Shown piece after piece: positions 49,065 to 57,878 of a stretch of 64,000 nt of DNA. The stretch is from Mycobacterium sp. ST-F2 (GTDB lineage: Bacteria > Actinomycetota > Actinomycetes > Mycobacteriales > Mycobacteriaceae). The stretch is taken from positions 1 to 64,000 of the forward strand of contig NZ_JMHT01000057.1 in NCBI RefSeq assembly GCF_001905655.1, written 5' to 3'. The notes below the pieces were generated by a model, which saw only the letters and a list, made by a program, of their open reading frames with translations, ran no database searches and was not told where the DNA came from. Positions within the stretch are counted from its first letter, which is position 1, and the number at the start of each line of letters is the position of its first letter. Made by a program: the position numbers and the translations under genes.

Positions 49065-50108
49065 TCAGGCCCCGACGCCCGTCCCGTCCACCGCCTTACG
49101 GATGGCCGCCAGCACCGCGCGCGACGACCTGCGGTCCCCGACGGTGATCCGGACGCCGCCGTCGGCGTAGCTGCGCACCCGCGGGCCGTCGTCGCCGAAC
49201 TCCCAGGCCCGCGCCCCGCTCGGCAGATAGACGAAGTTGGCGTGACTGTCGGTGCAGTACACGCCCATCGAGCGCAGCCGTGCCCGCAGAAACGCCCCTT
49301 CCGAGGCGATCATCCGGATACGTTGCCGCAGTTGATCTTCCGCATCGTAGGACGCGGCGACGGCCACCAGGCCGGTGATCCCGATCCCGAACGGCAGCTG
49401 CATACCCCACAGGTCGCGGGCGAGCGACGGCGCACACACGCCGTAGCCGATGCGCAGGCCGGCCAGTCCGTAGGCCTTCGAAAAGGTGCGCACCACAACC
49501 AGATTGGGATACCGCACCACGAGCGACGGGATGTCCAGGCACAGCTCGGGGGCCAGGAATTCGACGTACGCCTCGTCCAGCAGGACGACGGTGCCCGACG
49601 GCACCCGGTCCAGGAACCGGTACAGGTCGGCGGCCGACTCGACCGTCCCGGTCGGGTTGTGCGGACGGCAGATCACCACCACGCGGGCCCGCGCCGCGGC
49701 CGCCGCCATGGCGTCGAGGTCATGGTGACCGTGCCGGTCCAGCGGCACGGTCACCGACCGCAGTCGCGCCATCTGCGCGAAGATCGGGTAGCCGTCGAAG
49801 GTCGGTGACGCCGTCACCAGCACATCGCCGGGGTGCGTGACGGCCTGCAGCACCTGCAGGATGACGCCCGTGGCGCCCGCACCGACGAGCACCTGGTCAT
49901 CGGCGACGCCGACGTGTCCGGCGATCAGCGACCGCAGCCGCTGCGGCAGGAACTCCGGATACCGGTTCACCACACCGATCGACGCGGTGAGCGCGGCCCG
50001 CACCGCAGGCAGTGGCGGGAACGGATTCTCGTTGAGCGCCAACGCCAGCGGGTCGTCCGCGGCGGGTAGCGAACCGACCGCATCGGCCAACGCGCACGTG
50101 GGCGTCAT
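49065..50108 (-). CDS. HisC-like PLP aminotransferase
   Basis: A 347-residue fold-type I aminotransferase of the histidinol-phosphate/aromatic group. It has ALNENPFPPLPAV near the N-terminus, ICRPHNPTGTV, LLDEAYVEF, and the PLP Lys211 in RTFSKAYGLAGLRIGYG. Relatives act on histidinol phosphate or aromatic amino acids. Being embedded in a ThDP/ketosynthase operon, a specialised rather than histidine-pathway role is likely (inference). Start ATG 50108 overlaps the ketosynthase stop by 4 bp. Confidence 0.9.
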   Translation of the reverse strand: MTPTCALADAVGSLPAADDPLALALNENPFPPLPAVRAALTASIGVVNRYPEFLPQRLRSLIAGHVGVADDQVLVGAGATGVILQVLQAVTHPGDVLVTASPTFDGYPIFAQMARLRSVTVPLDRHGHHDLDAMAAAAARARVVVICRPHNPTGTVESAADLYRFLDRVPSGTVVLLDEAYVEFLAPELCLDIPSLVVRYPNLVVVRTFSKAYGLAGLRIGYGVCAPSLARDLWGMQLPFGIGITGLVAVAASYDAEDQLRQRIRMIASEGAFLRARLRSMGVYCTDSHANFVYLPSGARAWEFGDDGPRVRSYADGGVRITVGDRRSSRAVLAAIRKAVDGTGVGA

Positions 50109-51124
50109 CGCTGTCCGCCCCAGCGCACGGCGGCCGCACCGGCGAAGTCACCGGCGTGCGCGAAGGCCGCCATCATCACGACGTCACCCTCGCCGACCTG
50201 TCCGTCGGTGATCGCCCGGTCCAGGTTGACGGGCACGCCGGCGGCGAACAGGTTGCCGCACTCGTCGAACGTGTCGCGGTGCTTCGACTCGGGCAGTTCC
50301 AGGGCCTCGCGCCAGTTCCGCAGGAACACGCGGTTCGGCTGATTGGTGACCAGCAGGCCGATGTCCTTGGGCGCCAGCCCGATCCGGTCGCACACCGCGT
50401 ACGCCACCTCGGGCACCTGACGGTTGCCCCGGGCCAGCACTTTGGTGATCTTGCTCTCGGTGAAGCCGATGCAGCCCTCGCCGGGCCCGGCCTGCCACCA
50501 TTTGCGCGGCGGGTCGACCGACATCGTCATGTCACCGGCGTATTCGCCGTAGGTGCGGCATTCGACGTCGAGGATCGGCGAAACATCAGAGGCCGCAACG
50601 AGTCCCACCGCGGCACCGTCACCGGGTACCGACGCCTGCGCCTTGGGTCGAATGGTGACCTGGTCGAAGACCTGGCCCGCCGCGTTCTGCGCCACCGCCA
50701 CCAACGCGGTACGCCCCTCCCCGGAGGCGATCAACTGCTTGGCCAGCTTGAGGCCCAGGATGAAGGCCGCGCACCCGCCGTTGTGCAGGTCGATCACCCA
50801 GTTCGGCTTCATGCCAAGCCGATTGGCCATACCGCCACCGCCGCCGTAGAACGGCATGTCGGGCAACTGGGTGTGGGTGATCAGGATGTCGACGTCGGCG
50901 AGGGCGTCGGAGCCGTGCCGGTCGACGAGGCCCGCCGCCGCCCGCTCGACCATGTCGATGGCCGTCTCGTCGGGTGCCACGTGGTGGCGGAACTTCGGCG
51001 CCCGGAACATCAGGTTGTCCCGCAGGTCGTCGGAATCGGCGAACTGCGCGTAGTAGTCGGCGCTGATCGGCTCGCCCGGAAGATAGGTCGAAACGTCGAG
51101 CAGGCTCACAACTGGTTGGCTCAT
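50105..51124 (-). CDS. ketoacyl-ACP synthase III-like enzyme with altered triad
   Basis: A 339-residue thiolase-fold protein of the FabH/KAS III group. The nucleophile Cys118 lies in DLHNGGCAAFILGL and Asn291 in ECGNLFAAGVP. The His of the Cys-His-Asn triad, normally in HQAN, is replaced by Asn261 (VTNQPN). Loss of His generally reduces decarboxylative condensation, so it may catalyse acyl transfer or a non-decarboxylative reaction (inference). It is 7 bp downstream of the SRPBCC gene and overlaps the aminotransferase start by 4 bp. Confidence 0.88.
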   Translation of the reverse strand: MSQPVVSLLDVSTYLPGEPISADYYAQFADSDDLRDNLMFRAPKFRHHVAPDETAIDMVERAAAGLVDRHGSDALADVDILITHTQLPDMPFYGGGGGMANRLGMKPNWVIDLHNGGCAAFILGLKLAKQLIASGEGRTALVAVAQNAAGQVFDQVTIRPKAQASVPGDGAAVGLVAASDVSPILDVECRTYGEYAGDMTMSVDPPRKWWQAGPGEGCIGFTESKITKVLARGNRQVPEVAYAVCDRIGLAPKDIGLLVTNQPNRVFLRNWREALELPESKHRDTFDECGNLFAAGVPVNLDRAITDGQVGEGDVVMMAAFAHAGDFAGAAAVRWGGQR

Positions 51125-51131
51125 GCGTGAC

Positions 51132-51779
51132 TCACTTCATCCAGGCCGGGGTGATCGGCAGACCGTTGCGGTGCCGGTATTCGGCAATCGCCTTGAGGTT
51201 GTCCAGTTCCAGGCGGTGGCCCGCCCCGAACATGTCCCAGAAGTCCCCGACCCACACGGGTCGCTGTGCGGGCGCGGTCTCCGGGTAGGGGTTGTTGTCG
51301 TAGAACGGGTGGTGGCAGTTGGTCCACAGCACCACCGAACCCGGCTTGTTGAGCACGACCTGGGCGTCGACGACGCGCATCAGGTAGATCATCCAGAGGT
51401 GCCGGCCCTGGTCCCAGGCACAGTGGTAGTCGACGGTCATCGCCTCGCGGTTCGCCACTGTGCGCGTGTAGATTTCGGTCTCCGAGCCCAGCCGGTCGTA
51501 GGCCAGCCAGAGGCCCGGTTCCTCGGTCTCGGTGAATCCGCGCAGACTGTAGGTCCACTCCTCGAGGCTGCGGGTGTCCGCCAGGTACTCGAACAGTTCC
51601 TCCGGCGGGCAGTCGATGTAGTCGTTGACGGTGCAGTAGTCACCGAAGACGACGTCGTGCGGGTATACCGACCGCATCATCTCCATGATGATGGGTGTGG
51701 CCTTCTCCCGCGGCGCGTTCTCGATGCGGGTCACGCCGTCGATGGGTAGGGCGATGTCTTCAAGCGCGGGCAGCGACAT
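51132..51779 (-). CDS. SRPBCC (aromatase/cyclase-like) protein
   Basis: A 215-residue protein with an SRPBCC/START-like pattern: NDYIDCPPEELFEYLADTRS, LEEWTYSLRGF, then alternating strands up to PGSVVLWTNCHHPFYD and a long C-terminal helix (FGAGHRLELDNLKAIAEYRH). Such folds bind hydrophobic ligands and include polyketide cyclases. Its ATG 51779 lies 20 bp inside the 3' end of the ThDP gene, so it is translated in coupling with it. Substrate unknown. Confidence 0.8.
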   Translation of the reverse strand: MSLPALEDIALPIDGVTRIENAPREKATPIIMEMMRSVYPHDVVFGDYCTVNDYIDCPPEELFEYLADTRSLEEWTYSLRGFTETEEPGLWLAYDRLGSETEIYTRTVANREAMTVDYHCAWDQGRHLWMIYLMRVVDAQVVLNKPGSVVLWTNCHHPFYDNNPYPETAPAQRPVWVGDFWDMFGAGHRLELDNLKAIAEYRHRNGLPITPAWMK

Positions 51780-53475
51780 GCTGGGAGCTCTCTTTCTGCG
51801 TCTGTTGTGTGGCGGTATCGAGAAATGGTGCGAACGTGGGGATTTCGTCGGCGGAGCATTCGACGCTGACGACCGATGGCCCGTGCCGGCTGAGCGCTTC
51901 GCTCAGCGCGCCGGCCAGCTGCGGCAGCTCGGTGACGTCCGTCGCGTGCAGGCCGGGGAACATCGCGGCGAGGCCTGCGCCCAGCCGGGCCGGGGTGAAG
52001 CGGTTGTAGCTGTAGCGGTCGCCGTAGAACAACTGCTCGCGGGTGACGCACATGGCGTGGGCGTTGTTGTTGAACAACACGAAGGTGATCGGGAGCCGGT
52101 ACTCCAACGCCGTGTGCAGCTCCATGCCGTGCATGAAGAACGAGCCGTCGCCGGCCACCACCACGGTCCGGTATTGCGGCCCAGCGGCTTTCGCGCGGGC
52201 GAAGCACATGCCGATGCCGGCGCCGAAGCTGTACCCCATGCCGCCCATCCCGAGCGCCACCACGAAGCGGCCGGCCCGGCGCACCGGCAGCCCGTGCACC
52301 GTCGAGGCACCGGTGTTGCCGGCGTCGACGACGATGTCGGCGCCGTCGGGCAGCAGTTCGTCGAGCAGCGCGACGGTGTCGCGGTACCGGATGCCGGGGC
52401 CGTCGTGCGGCGGCGGCTGAAGTTCGGTGTGCGGCAGCGGGTCGAGGACCCGTAGCCCGTGGGGCCGGCCGGCTCCGGTCAACGATCGGGTCAGCGCAGT
52501 CAGCGATGCCCGCAGGTTGGTCGAATTCACGTGCGTGCTCGGCACATACGGACGTTCCGCGCCGAGCGAGACCGTCTGCACCCCGGCCAGCGCGCCGTCG
52601 AGACCGGCGCGCGCCGTCACCGACAGCCGCGTCCCGACCACCAGGCACACCGCGCTGCGGGAGACTGCGTCCACCACCCGCGGATGACCCATCACACCGG
52701 TGACGCCCAGCCATGACGACTGTCCCAATCCCGGTGAGCCGCTGACGTCCTTCGCATCGGGCACCGTGGCGACCCAGGCCCGCAGCACCGAGCGCAATTC
52801 CTCGAGCTCACGGCGGGCGTCATCGCGGGCCACCTGCTCTCCGGCGATGATCGTGACCGGACCCAGCGCCCGGCGTAACACCTCGGCAATGGGACCCGGG
52901 TCTGCCAGCAACGAATCCTGCACCGCAGCAACGGGATTGACCGCATCGATCGTCGCCTGCTGGATATCCTTCGGCAGCAGCAGCACTGCGGGGCCGCCGC
53001 TGTCGGCCGCGGCCAGCGCCTCGGCGAGCGCCGGCACGATGTCCTGCGGTTCCGTCACGCGACGGCAGTACACCGACACCGCCGAGAACAACGCCACCGC
53101 ATCCAGCGAACCGGAACGTCCACTCGTGTCCTGGAAGCTCCCGCGGCCGTCCATGCCGGTCGGCGCCTGCCCGACAAGGGCCAGTACCGGCACTCGACTG
53201 GCCAGTGATTCGCCCAGTCCCGCAACGAGATTCAGCGACCCTCCGCCCGATGTCGCAGCCACCACGCCGATGCGGGACACCGCGCGGCTGTAGCCGTCGG
53301 CCATGGTGGCGGCGGAGAACTCGTGCTTGGCCAGTATCGCGGTGATGTCATCGCTCACGAACGCCGCGTCGTACAGGTCCTCGATGTTGGCCCCGTCGAC
53401 ACCGAAGATGTATTCGATGCCTGACGCCGCAAGTTGCGCGATGATGTGATCCACCACCCGATGCCTGCTGACCAT
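51760..53475 (-). CDS. thiamine-diphosphate-dependent enzyme, acetolactate-synthase family
   Basis: A 571-residue three-domain ThDP enzyme. The PYR domain has the catalytic Glu52 (LAKHEFSAATMADGYSR). The PP domain has the ThDP/Mg motif GDGSFFMHGMELHTALEYRL ending in FNNNAHAM. The family covers acetolactate synthases, decarboxylases and acyloin-forming carboligases; the partners argue against housekeeping branched-chain synthesis. ATG 53475 follows CAGGTGG. First gene of the operon, 29 bp downstream of a SigL-type promoter (53505-53532). Confidence 0.92.
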   Translation of the reverse strand: MVSRHRVVDHIIAQLAASGIEYIFGVDGANIEDLYDAAFVSDDITAILAKHEFSAATMADGYSRAVSRIGVVAATSGGGSLNLVAGLGESLASRVPVLALVGQAPTGMDGRGSFQDTSGRSGSLDAVALFSAVSVYCRRVTEPQDIVPALAEALAAADSGGPAVLLLPKDIQQATIDAVNPVAAVQDSLLADPGPIAEVLRRALGPVTIIAGEQVARDDARRELEELRSVLRAWVATVPDAKDVSGSPGLGQSSWLGVTGVMGHPRVVDAVSRSAVCLVVGTRLSVTARAGLDGALAGVQTVSLGAERPYVPSTHVNSTNLRASLTALTRSLTGAGRPHGLRVLDPLPHTELQPPPHDGPGIRYRDTVALLDELLPDGADIVVDAGNTGASTVHGLPVRRAGRFVVALGMGGMGYSFGAGIGMCFARAKAAGPQYRTVVVAGDGSFFMHGMELHTALEYRLPITFVLFNNNAHAMCVTREQLFYGDRYSYNRFTPARLGAGLAAMFPGLHATDVTELPQLAGALSEALSRHGPSVVSVECSADEIPTFAPFLDTATQQTQKESSQHVAARA

Positions 53476-53504
53476 CTGCCACCTGCTTCCGCTCGTCTAC
53501 CCAA

Positions 53505-53532
53505 GACACGAGGCGGAGCGGCGGATGGTTCA
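53505..53532 (-). promoter_or_regulatory. SigL-type promoter for ThDP/ketosynthase operon
   Basis: Minus strand: TGAACC (53527-53532), 16 bp, CGTGTC (53505-53510), 29 bp before the ThDP enzyme ATG. It is identical in both hexamers and spacer length to the element in front of sigL (54817-54844). TGAACC/CGTgtc is the consensus reported for M. tuberculosis SigL. Confidence 0.8.
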
Positions 53533-53548
53533 ACGCCGCCGGGAAAAT

Positions 53549-54277
53549 CTACAGATTGCGCTCCAGCAGCACCTTGCCGTTGTCGGCGGAAACCAGTTGT
53601 ACCGCAGCAATTTCCGAAACCTGCATCGGCGTGTTACCGCTCGGCAACGCGGTGGCACCCGACATGCCGAACCACGTGGCGATCTGGTTGCGACTGCCGT
53701 CGCGGCCCACCACGACCATGCCCAGATTGGTCGGCGGTGCGGCAGGTCCGCTGGACCAGTCGCCGTAGCTGCAGGCCATGTCGATCCGCGTACCCCAGCC
53801 GAAGCTGCTCAACGCGATGGTGGCGTTGAACGGTGTGGGCGCCACGTGCTGCATGGGCAGCTGCTCCGCCTGCTGCTGGGTCTGACCACCGCCGAAGAAC
53901 CCGGGCGAAACCACGGCCACCGCACCGACTGCCAGTACCGCCGCGGCCAGGCCGGCCACCGCCGTCGTCACCCAGCGGGTCCGGCGCCGGCGCCACCGCA
54001 CCTTGGCCAGCACCGAATCGAGCACCTCGGCCCGCAGCGGCGGTTCGGGCTGCTCCGCACCGATCTCTTGTACGTCCGCCAAATTCAGCAGACCCAACAG
54101 AGCCGGCATGCCACTGAGCTCGGCGACTGCTTCCCGGCACCGGGAGCAGGTCTGTAGGTGCGCCTCGTATTCGCGGCGTTCCGCACTGGACAGCGAGCCC
54201 AGCACGTAGGCGGCGTCCCAGGTCGCGTATCGGTCGCCGTCAAAGGGTCCGACGGACTCGACAATGTGAATGCTCAC
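53549..54277 (-). CDS. rslA: anti-sigma-L factor RslA
   Basis: A 242-residue membrane anti-sigma factor. The N-terminal zinc domain holds His40, Cys44 and Cys47 (EYEAHLQTCSRCREAVAE), which in studied RslA makes release redox-sensitive. One transmembrane helix (VTTAVAGLAAAVLAVGAVAVV, about 100-120) precedes an extracytoplasmic anti-sigma-K-like domain (IALSSFGWGTRIDMACSYGD). Start overlaps the sigL stop by 4 bp, ensuring paired synthesis. Confidence 0.93.
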   Translation of the reverse strand: MSIHIVESVGPFDGDRYATWDAAYVLGSLSSAERREYEAHLQTCSRCREAVAELSGMPALLGLLNLADVQEIGAEQPEPPLRAEVLDSVLAKVRWRRRRTRWVTTAVAGLAAAVLAVGAVAVVSPGFFGGGQTQQQAEQLPMQHVAPTPFNATIALSSFGWGTRIDMACSYGDWSSGPAAPPTNLGMVVVGRDGSRNQIATWFGMSGATALPSGNTPMQVSEIAAVQLVSADNGKVLLERNL

Positions 54278-54798
54278 CGAGTCACCCCCATTTCCTGCAG
54301 ATTCAGGCGCAGCGCCCGGACCGCATAATGCAGCCTCGATTTCACAGTGCCCTCGGCGATCTGAAGTTCCGCCGCGATCTGCGCGACGCTCAACTGCCGG
54401 TAATACGCCCGCTCGATCACGGCGCGATGATCCACGGAGAGCTGGCTCAGGGCGCCCCCGAGCAGCATCCGATCCAAGGTGATGTCCACTTCATCGGTAG
54501 CCTTCGGATCCGTCCGGTCCTCGGCCTCCACCACCTCTGAAGAGGTGGTTTCGTGCCGACGCCGGGCGCTGCGCTGCTCATCGATGATCAGATTGCGGGC
54601 GACGGTGTAGAGCCACGCCCGCGGGGACTGGTCGGTACCGGATACGACGTCCGGATGCCGCCACGCCCGCAGCAGGGTTTCCTGCACGACGTCCTCGGCA
54701 CGCGCCGAGTCCTGGGTCAGGCGCAGGGCATAGCGCCACAGTGCGCCAGCGTGCTCGTCATAAAGCACCCGCATCATGGCGGCCTCCGGATCGCTCAT
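54274..54798 (-). CDS. sigL: ECF sigma factor SigL
   Basis: A 174-residue ECF sigma factor. Region 2 (LYDEHAGALWRYALRLTQDS, AEDVVQETLLRAWRHP, PRAWLYTVARNLIIDEQRS) and region 4 (VIERAYYRQLSVAQIAAELQ, AEGTVKSRLHYAVRALRLNL) are complete. The assignment rests on the conserved neighbourhood secY-adk-map-sigL-rslA (Rv0732-Rv0736 in M. tuberculosis) and the SigL-type promoter upstream. It directs genes for lipid/secondary-metabolite and exported-protein functions in M. tuberculosis. Confidence 0.95.
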   Translation of the reverse strand: MSDPEAAMMRVLYDEHAGALWRYALRLTQDSARAEDVVQETLLRAWRHPDVVSGTDQSPRAWLYTVARNLIIDEQRSARRRHETTSSEVVEAEDRTDPKATDEVDITLDRMLLGGALSQLSVDHRAVIERAYYRQLSVAQIAAELQIAEGTVKSRLHYAVRALRLNLQEMGVTR

Positions 54799-54816
54799 GC
54801 ACCAACCTCCGTCATT

Positions 54817-54844
54817 GACACGAGATCAGGGGCGATCCGGTTCA
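54817..54844 (-). promoter_or_regulatory. autoregulatory SigL promoter
   Basis: Minus strand: TGAACC (54839-54844), 16 bp, CGTGTC (54817-54822), 18 bp before ATG 54798 of sigL. It agrees with known autoregulation of sigL in M. tuberculosis and lies between map and sigL. Confidence 0.85.
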
Positions 54845-54849
54845 CCGGA

Positions 54850-55653
54850 TCAGTCGCGCAGCAGGGTGAGGATTCGTGGCCCGTCTTCTGTGACAGCAAC
54901 GGTGTGTTCCCAGTGTGCGGCACGGGAGCCGTCCTTGGTAACTACCGTCCACTCATCTTCGAGAATTACCGTCTTCGAGGTACCCAACGTCAGCATCGGC
55001 TCGATTGCCAGCACCGAACCCGGTTCGAGGAATGGGCCCCGACCGGGCGACCCCTCGTTGGGCAGGAACGGGTCCATGTGCATCTCTTGACCGATGCCGT
55101 GCCCGCCGTAGCCTGCGACGATGCCGAACTTGCGGTCGTAGCGGGCGGACGCCGCGTGGGTCCCCCGCTCGATGGCATACGAGACGTCGGTCAGCCGGTT
55201 ACCGGGGACCATGGCGGCGATGCCGGCCTCCATGGACTCACGGGTGGCGTCGGACAGCTTCTGGTCGGCGTCGATCAGCGGGCCGACACCGAACGTCACG
55301 GCCGAGTCGCCGTGCCAGTTGTCCAGGATGGCGCCGCAATCGATCGAGACCAGGTCACCGCTGACGAGCACCTCGTCGGCGGTCGGAATGCCGTGCACCA
55401 CGCGGTCGTTGACCGACGCGCAGATGGTCGCCGGGAAGCCGTGATAGCCCAGGAACGACGGGATGCCGCCACCATCGCGGATGACGGACTCGGCGATCTG
55501 GTCCAGCTCGAGAGTGGACATCCCGGGCACGGCCGCTTCACGGACCGCCTTCAGCGCCGCCGCCACCAGCGAGCCGGCAGCCGCCATGGCGTCCAGTTCG
55601 CCGGGTGTCCGCTGCGGGACGACCTTACGGCCGCGTCGGGGTAGACCAATCAT
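54850..55653 (-). CDS. map: methionine aminopeptidase, type I
   Basis: A 267-residue type I methionine aminopeptidase that removes the initiator Met. Metal ligands are recognised in LVSIDCGAILDNWHGDSAVT (Asp pair), YGGHGIGQEMHM (His) and SVLAIEPMLT/WEHTVAVTEDG (Glu). It begins MIGLPRRGRKVVPQRTPGEL. It is 32 bp downstream of adk and is followed by sigL. Confidence 0.96.
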   Translation of the reverse strand: MIGLPRRGRKVVPQRTPGELDAMAAAGSLVAAALKAVREAAVPGMSTLELDQIAESVIRDGGGIPSFLGYHGFPATICASVNDRVVHGIPTADEVLVSGDLVSIDCGAILDNWHGDSAVTFGVGPLIDADQKLSDATRESMEAGIAAMVPGNRLTDVSYAIERGTHAASARYDRKFGIVAGYGGHGIGQEMHMDPFLPNEGSPGRGPFLEPGSVLAIEPMLTLGTSKTVILEDEWTVVTKDGSRAAHWEHTVAVTEDGPRILTLLRD

Positions 55654-55685
55654 CGAAAGCTACTGACTTCAGCCGGAGTGGCGGC

Positions 55686-56231
55686 TCAGCCGCCGAGCGC
55701 CTGGAGGGCGCGGGCGAAGACCTCGTCGAGGCCGCCGACCGCGTCGACCGACACCAGTTCGTCCTGGTAGTAGTCGAGCAGCGGGGCGGTCTCGTCCCGG
55801 TACACCTTCATGCGGTTGAGGATGACCTCTTCGGTGTCGTCGGCGCGGCCGCGGCTCTTGAGCCGGGTCAGCAGCTCGGACTCCGACACGCGGAACTCCA
55901 GCACGGCGTCCAGCTTCAGGCTGCGCTTGGCCAGCATCTCGCGCAGCGCGACAGCCTGCTCGACCGAGCGGGGGAAGCCGTCGAGGATGAATCCGGCGGC
56001 GGTGTCGTCGGCGTCGAGACGATCGTCGACCAGCGCGTTGGTCAGCTCGGCCGGGACCAGGTCGCCGGCGTCGAGGTACTTCTTGGCCTCGACACCCAGC
56101 GGGGTGCCCTTGCTGATGTTGCTACGGAACAGATCACCCGTGGAGATCTGCGGGATGCCGAACTTCTCGGCGAGCTTCTCGGCCTGGGTGCCCTTGCCTG
56201 CTCCCGGCGGTCCCAGCAGAACCATTCTCAT
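55686..56231 (-). CDS. adk: adenylate kinase
   Basis: A 181-residue adenylate kinase (AMP + ATP to 2 ADP) with P-loop LLGPPGAGKGTQAEKLAEKF and AMP-binding ILDGFPRSVEQAV. The LID domain is the short type seen in mycobacteria and lacks the zinc cysteines. It overlaps the end of secY by 4 bp. Confidence 0.97.
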   Translation of the reverse strand: MRMVLLGPPGAGKGTQAEKLAEKFGIPQISTGDLFRSNISKGTPLGVEAKKYLDAGDLVPAELTNALVDDRLDADDTAAGFILDGFPRSVEQAVALREMLAKRSLKLDAVLEFRVSESELLTRLKSRGRADDTEEVILNRMKVYRDETAPLLDYYQDELVSVDAVGGLDEVFARALQALGG

Positions 56232-57550
56232 TTGAGGAACCCTTCGTAGTTGCGCTGCATGAGCTGGCTCTCGATCTGCTTCACCGTGTCCAGACCCACG
56301 CCGATCATGATCAGCACGGCTGTACCGCCGAACGGCAGGTTCTGTGCACTGCTGCCGCCGCTCTGCAGGAACAGATTAGGCAGCACGGCGATCAAACCGA
56401 GGTAAATCGAGCCGGGCAACGTGATTCGGCCGAGCACGTAGCGGAGGTAGTCGGCGGTCGGCTTCCCGGGGCGGATGCCGGGGATGAAACCACCGAACTT
56501 CTTCATCTCGTCCGCCCGCTCGTCGGGGTTGAACGTGATGGACACGTAGAAGTAGGTGAAGAAGACGATCAGGCCGAAGTAGATCGCGATGTAGACCGGG
56601 TCGGCCGGGTTGGTCAGGTACTTGGCGACGGCCTTGGACCACCAGCCGTTGGACGCGTTCGGATCGCCGGCGGTGACCAGCTGGGTGACCAGGTGCGGGA
56701 TGTAGATCAGCGACGAGGCGAAGATGACGGGGATGACGCCGGCCTGGTTGACCTTAAGCGGCAGGTAGGTCGAGGTGCCGCCGTACATCCGGCGGCCCAC
56801 CATGCGCTTGGCGTACTGCACCGGGATACGGCGCTGGCCCTGCTCGACGAAGACGACGCCGACGATGATGACCAGGGCCGAGATGACGACCGCGGTGAAC
56901 ACGACGCCGCCGCGGCTCTCCAGGATGGACTGTCCTTCGGACGGGATACGCGCGGCGATACCGGCGAAGATCATCAGCGACATGCCGTTGCCGATGCCAC
57001 GCTCGGTGACCAGCTCACCCATCCACATGACCAGGGCGGCGCCCGCGGTCATGACCAGCACGATCACCACGAGGGTGAAGATGCTCTGGTCCTGGATGAT
57101 GTTCAGGGTGCAGCCCTGCAGCAGGTTGCCGCTGGCGGCCATCGCGACGATGGAGGTGCCCTGCAGGACAGCCAGCGCGATCGCGAGATAACGCGTGTAC
57201 TGCGTCATCTTGGCCTGACCGGACTGGCCTTCCTTCTGCAGCTGTTCGAAGCGCGGAATGACCACGACCAGCAGCTGCACGATGATGCTCGCGGTGATGT
57301 AGGGCATGACGCCGACCGCCAGCACCGACAGCTGCAGCAGCGCGCCGCCGGAGAACAGGTTGATCAGCGAGTAGACCTGCGCGGAATCACCACCGGCGAC
57401 CTGCTCGATGCACTTCTGCACGTTCGGGTAGTTCACCCCGGGGGACGGCAGTGCAGCACCGGCCCGATACAGGATGACGACACCCAGCGTGAAGAGGATC
57501 TTGCGTCGCAGATCGGCCGTCCGCAGGGACGAGATAAAAGCCGAAAGCAC
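56228..57550 (-). CDS. secY: preprotein translocase subunit SecY
   Basis: A 440-residue channel protein of the Sec translocon with ten transmembrane segments, including ILFTLGVVILYRAGAALPSP, and the conserved cytosolic loops (AKRMVGRRMYGGTSTYLPLK, NPDERADEMKKFGGFIPGIR). GTG 57550 (VLSAFISSLRTADLRRKI) is chosen because AGGAGGAAGA lies directly before it and the length matches mycobacterial SecY. It starts the secY-adk-map string. Confidence 0.97.
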   Translation of the reverse strand: MLSAFISSLRTADLRRKILFTLGVVILYRAGAALPSPGVNYPNVQKCIEQVAGGDSAQVYSLINLFSGGALLQLSVLAVGVMPYITASIIVQLLVVVIPRFEQLQKEGQSGQAKMTQYTRYLAIALAVLQGTSIVAMAASGNLLQGCTLNIIQDQSIFTLVVIVLVMTAGAALVMWMGELVTERGIGNGMSLMIFAGIAARIPSEGQSILESRGGVVFTAVVISALVIIVGVVFVEQGQRRIPVQYAKRMVGRRMYGGTSTYLPLKVNQAGVIPVIFASSLIYIPHLVTQLVTAGDPNASNGWWSKAVAKYLTNPADPVYIAIYFGLIVFFTYFYVSITFNPDERADEMKKFGGFIPGIRPGKPTADYLRYVLGRITLPGSIYLGLIAVLPNLFLQSGGSSAQNLPFGGTAVLIMIGVGLDTVKQIESQLMQRNYEGFLK

Positions 57551-57878
57551 TCTTCCTCCTGCGCAGCCGAGCTCGGGCCGCGGCGTGCTGATGGGGCTGG
57601 TCAGGTCCAGCGTCTGGTTAATTCCGTGCACGACCGGCAACAGGTACCCGACCTGCTGAGCCGCGCCGTCAAATCAGTCTCCGAGAATAACAGTTGCCGT
57701 CCCCGCGACCCGCATCTGCTCGGTGCCGAACCCTTCCTACCCAGCCCGGATCAGTCGATACGCGCCGTGACCCGGCGTTTCTGCCGAGTTCAGGAACGGC
57801 GCGTACAGTCGCCGACAGGTTGTTACATGAGCTAACTACCGACCCGCTCACCGGGTGACTCACGACAGGAACGACGCG

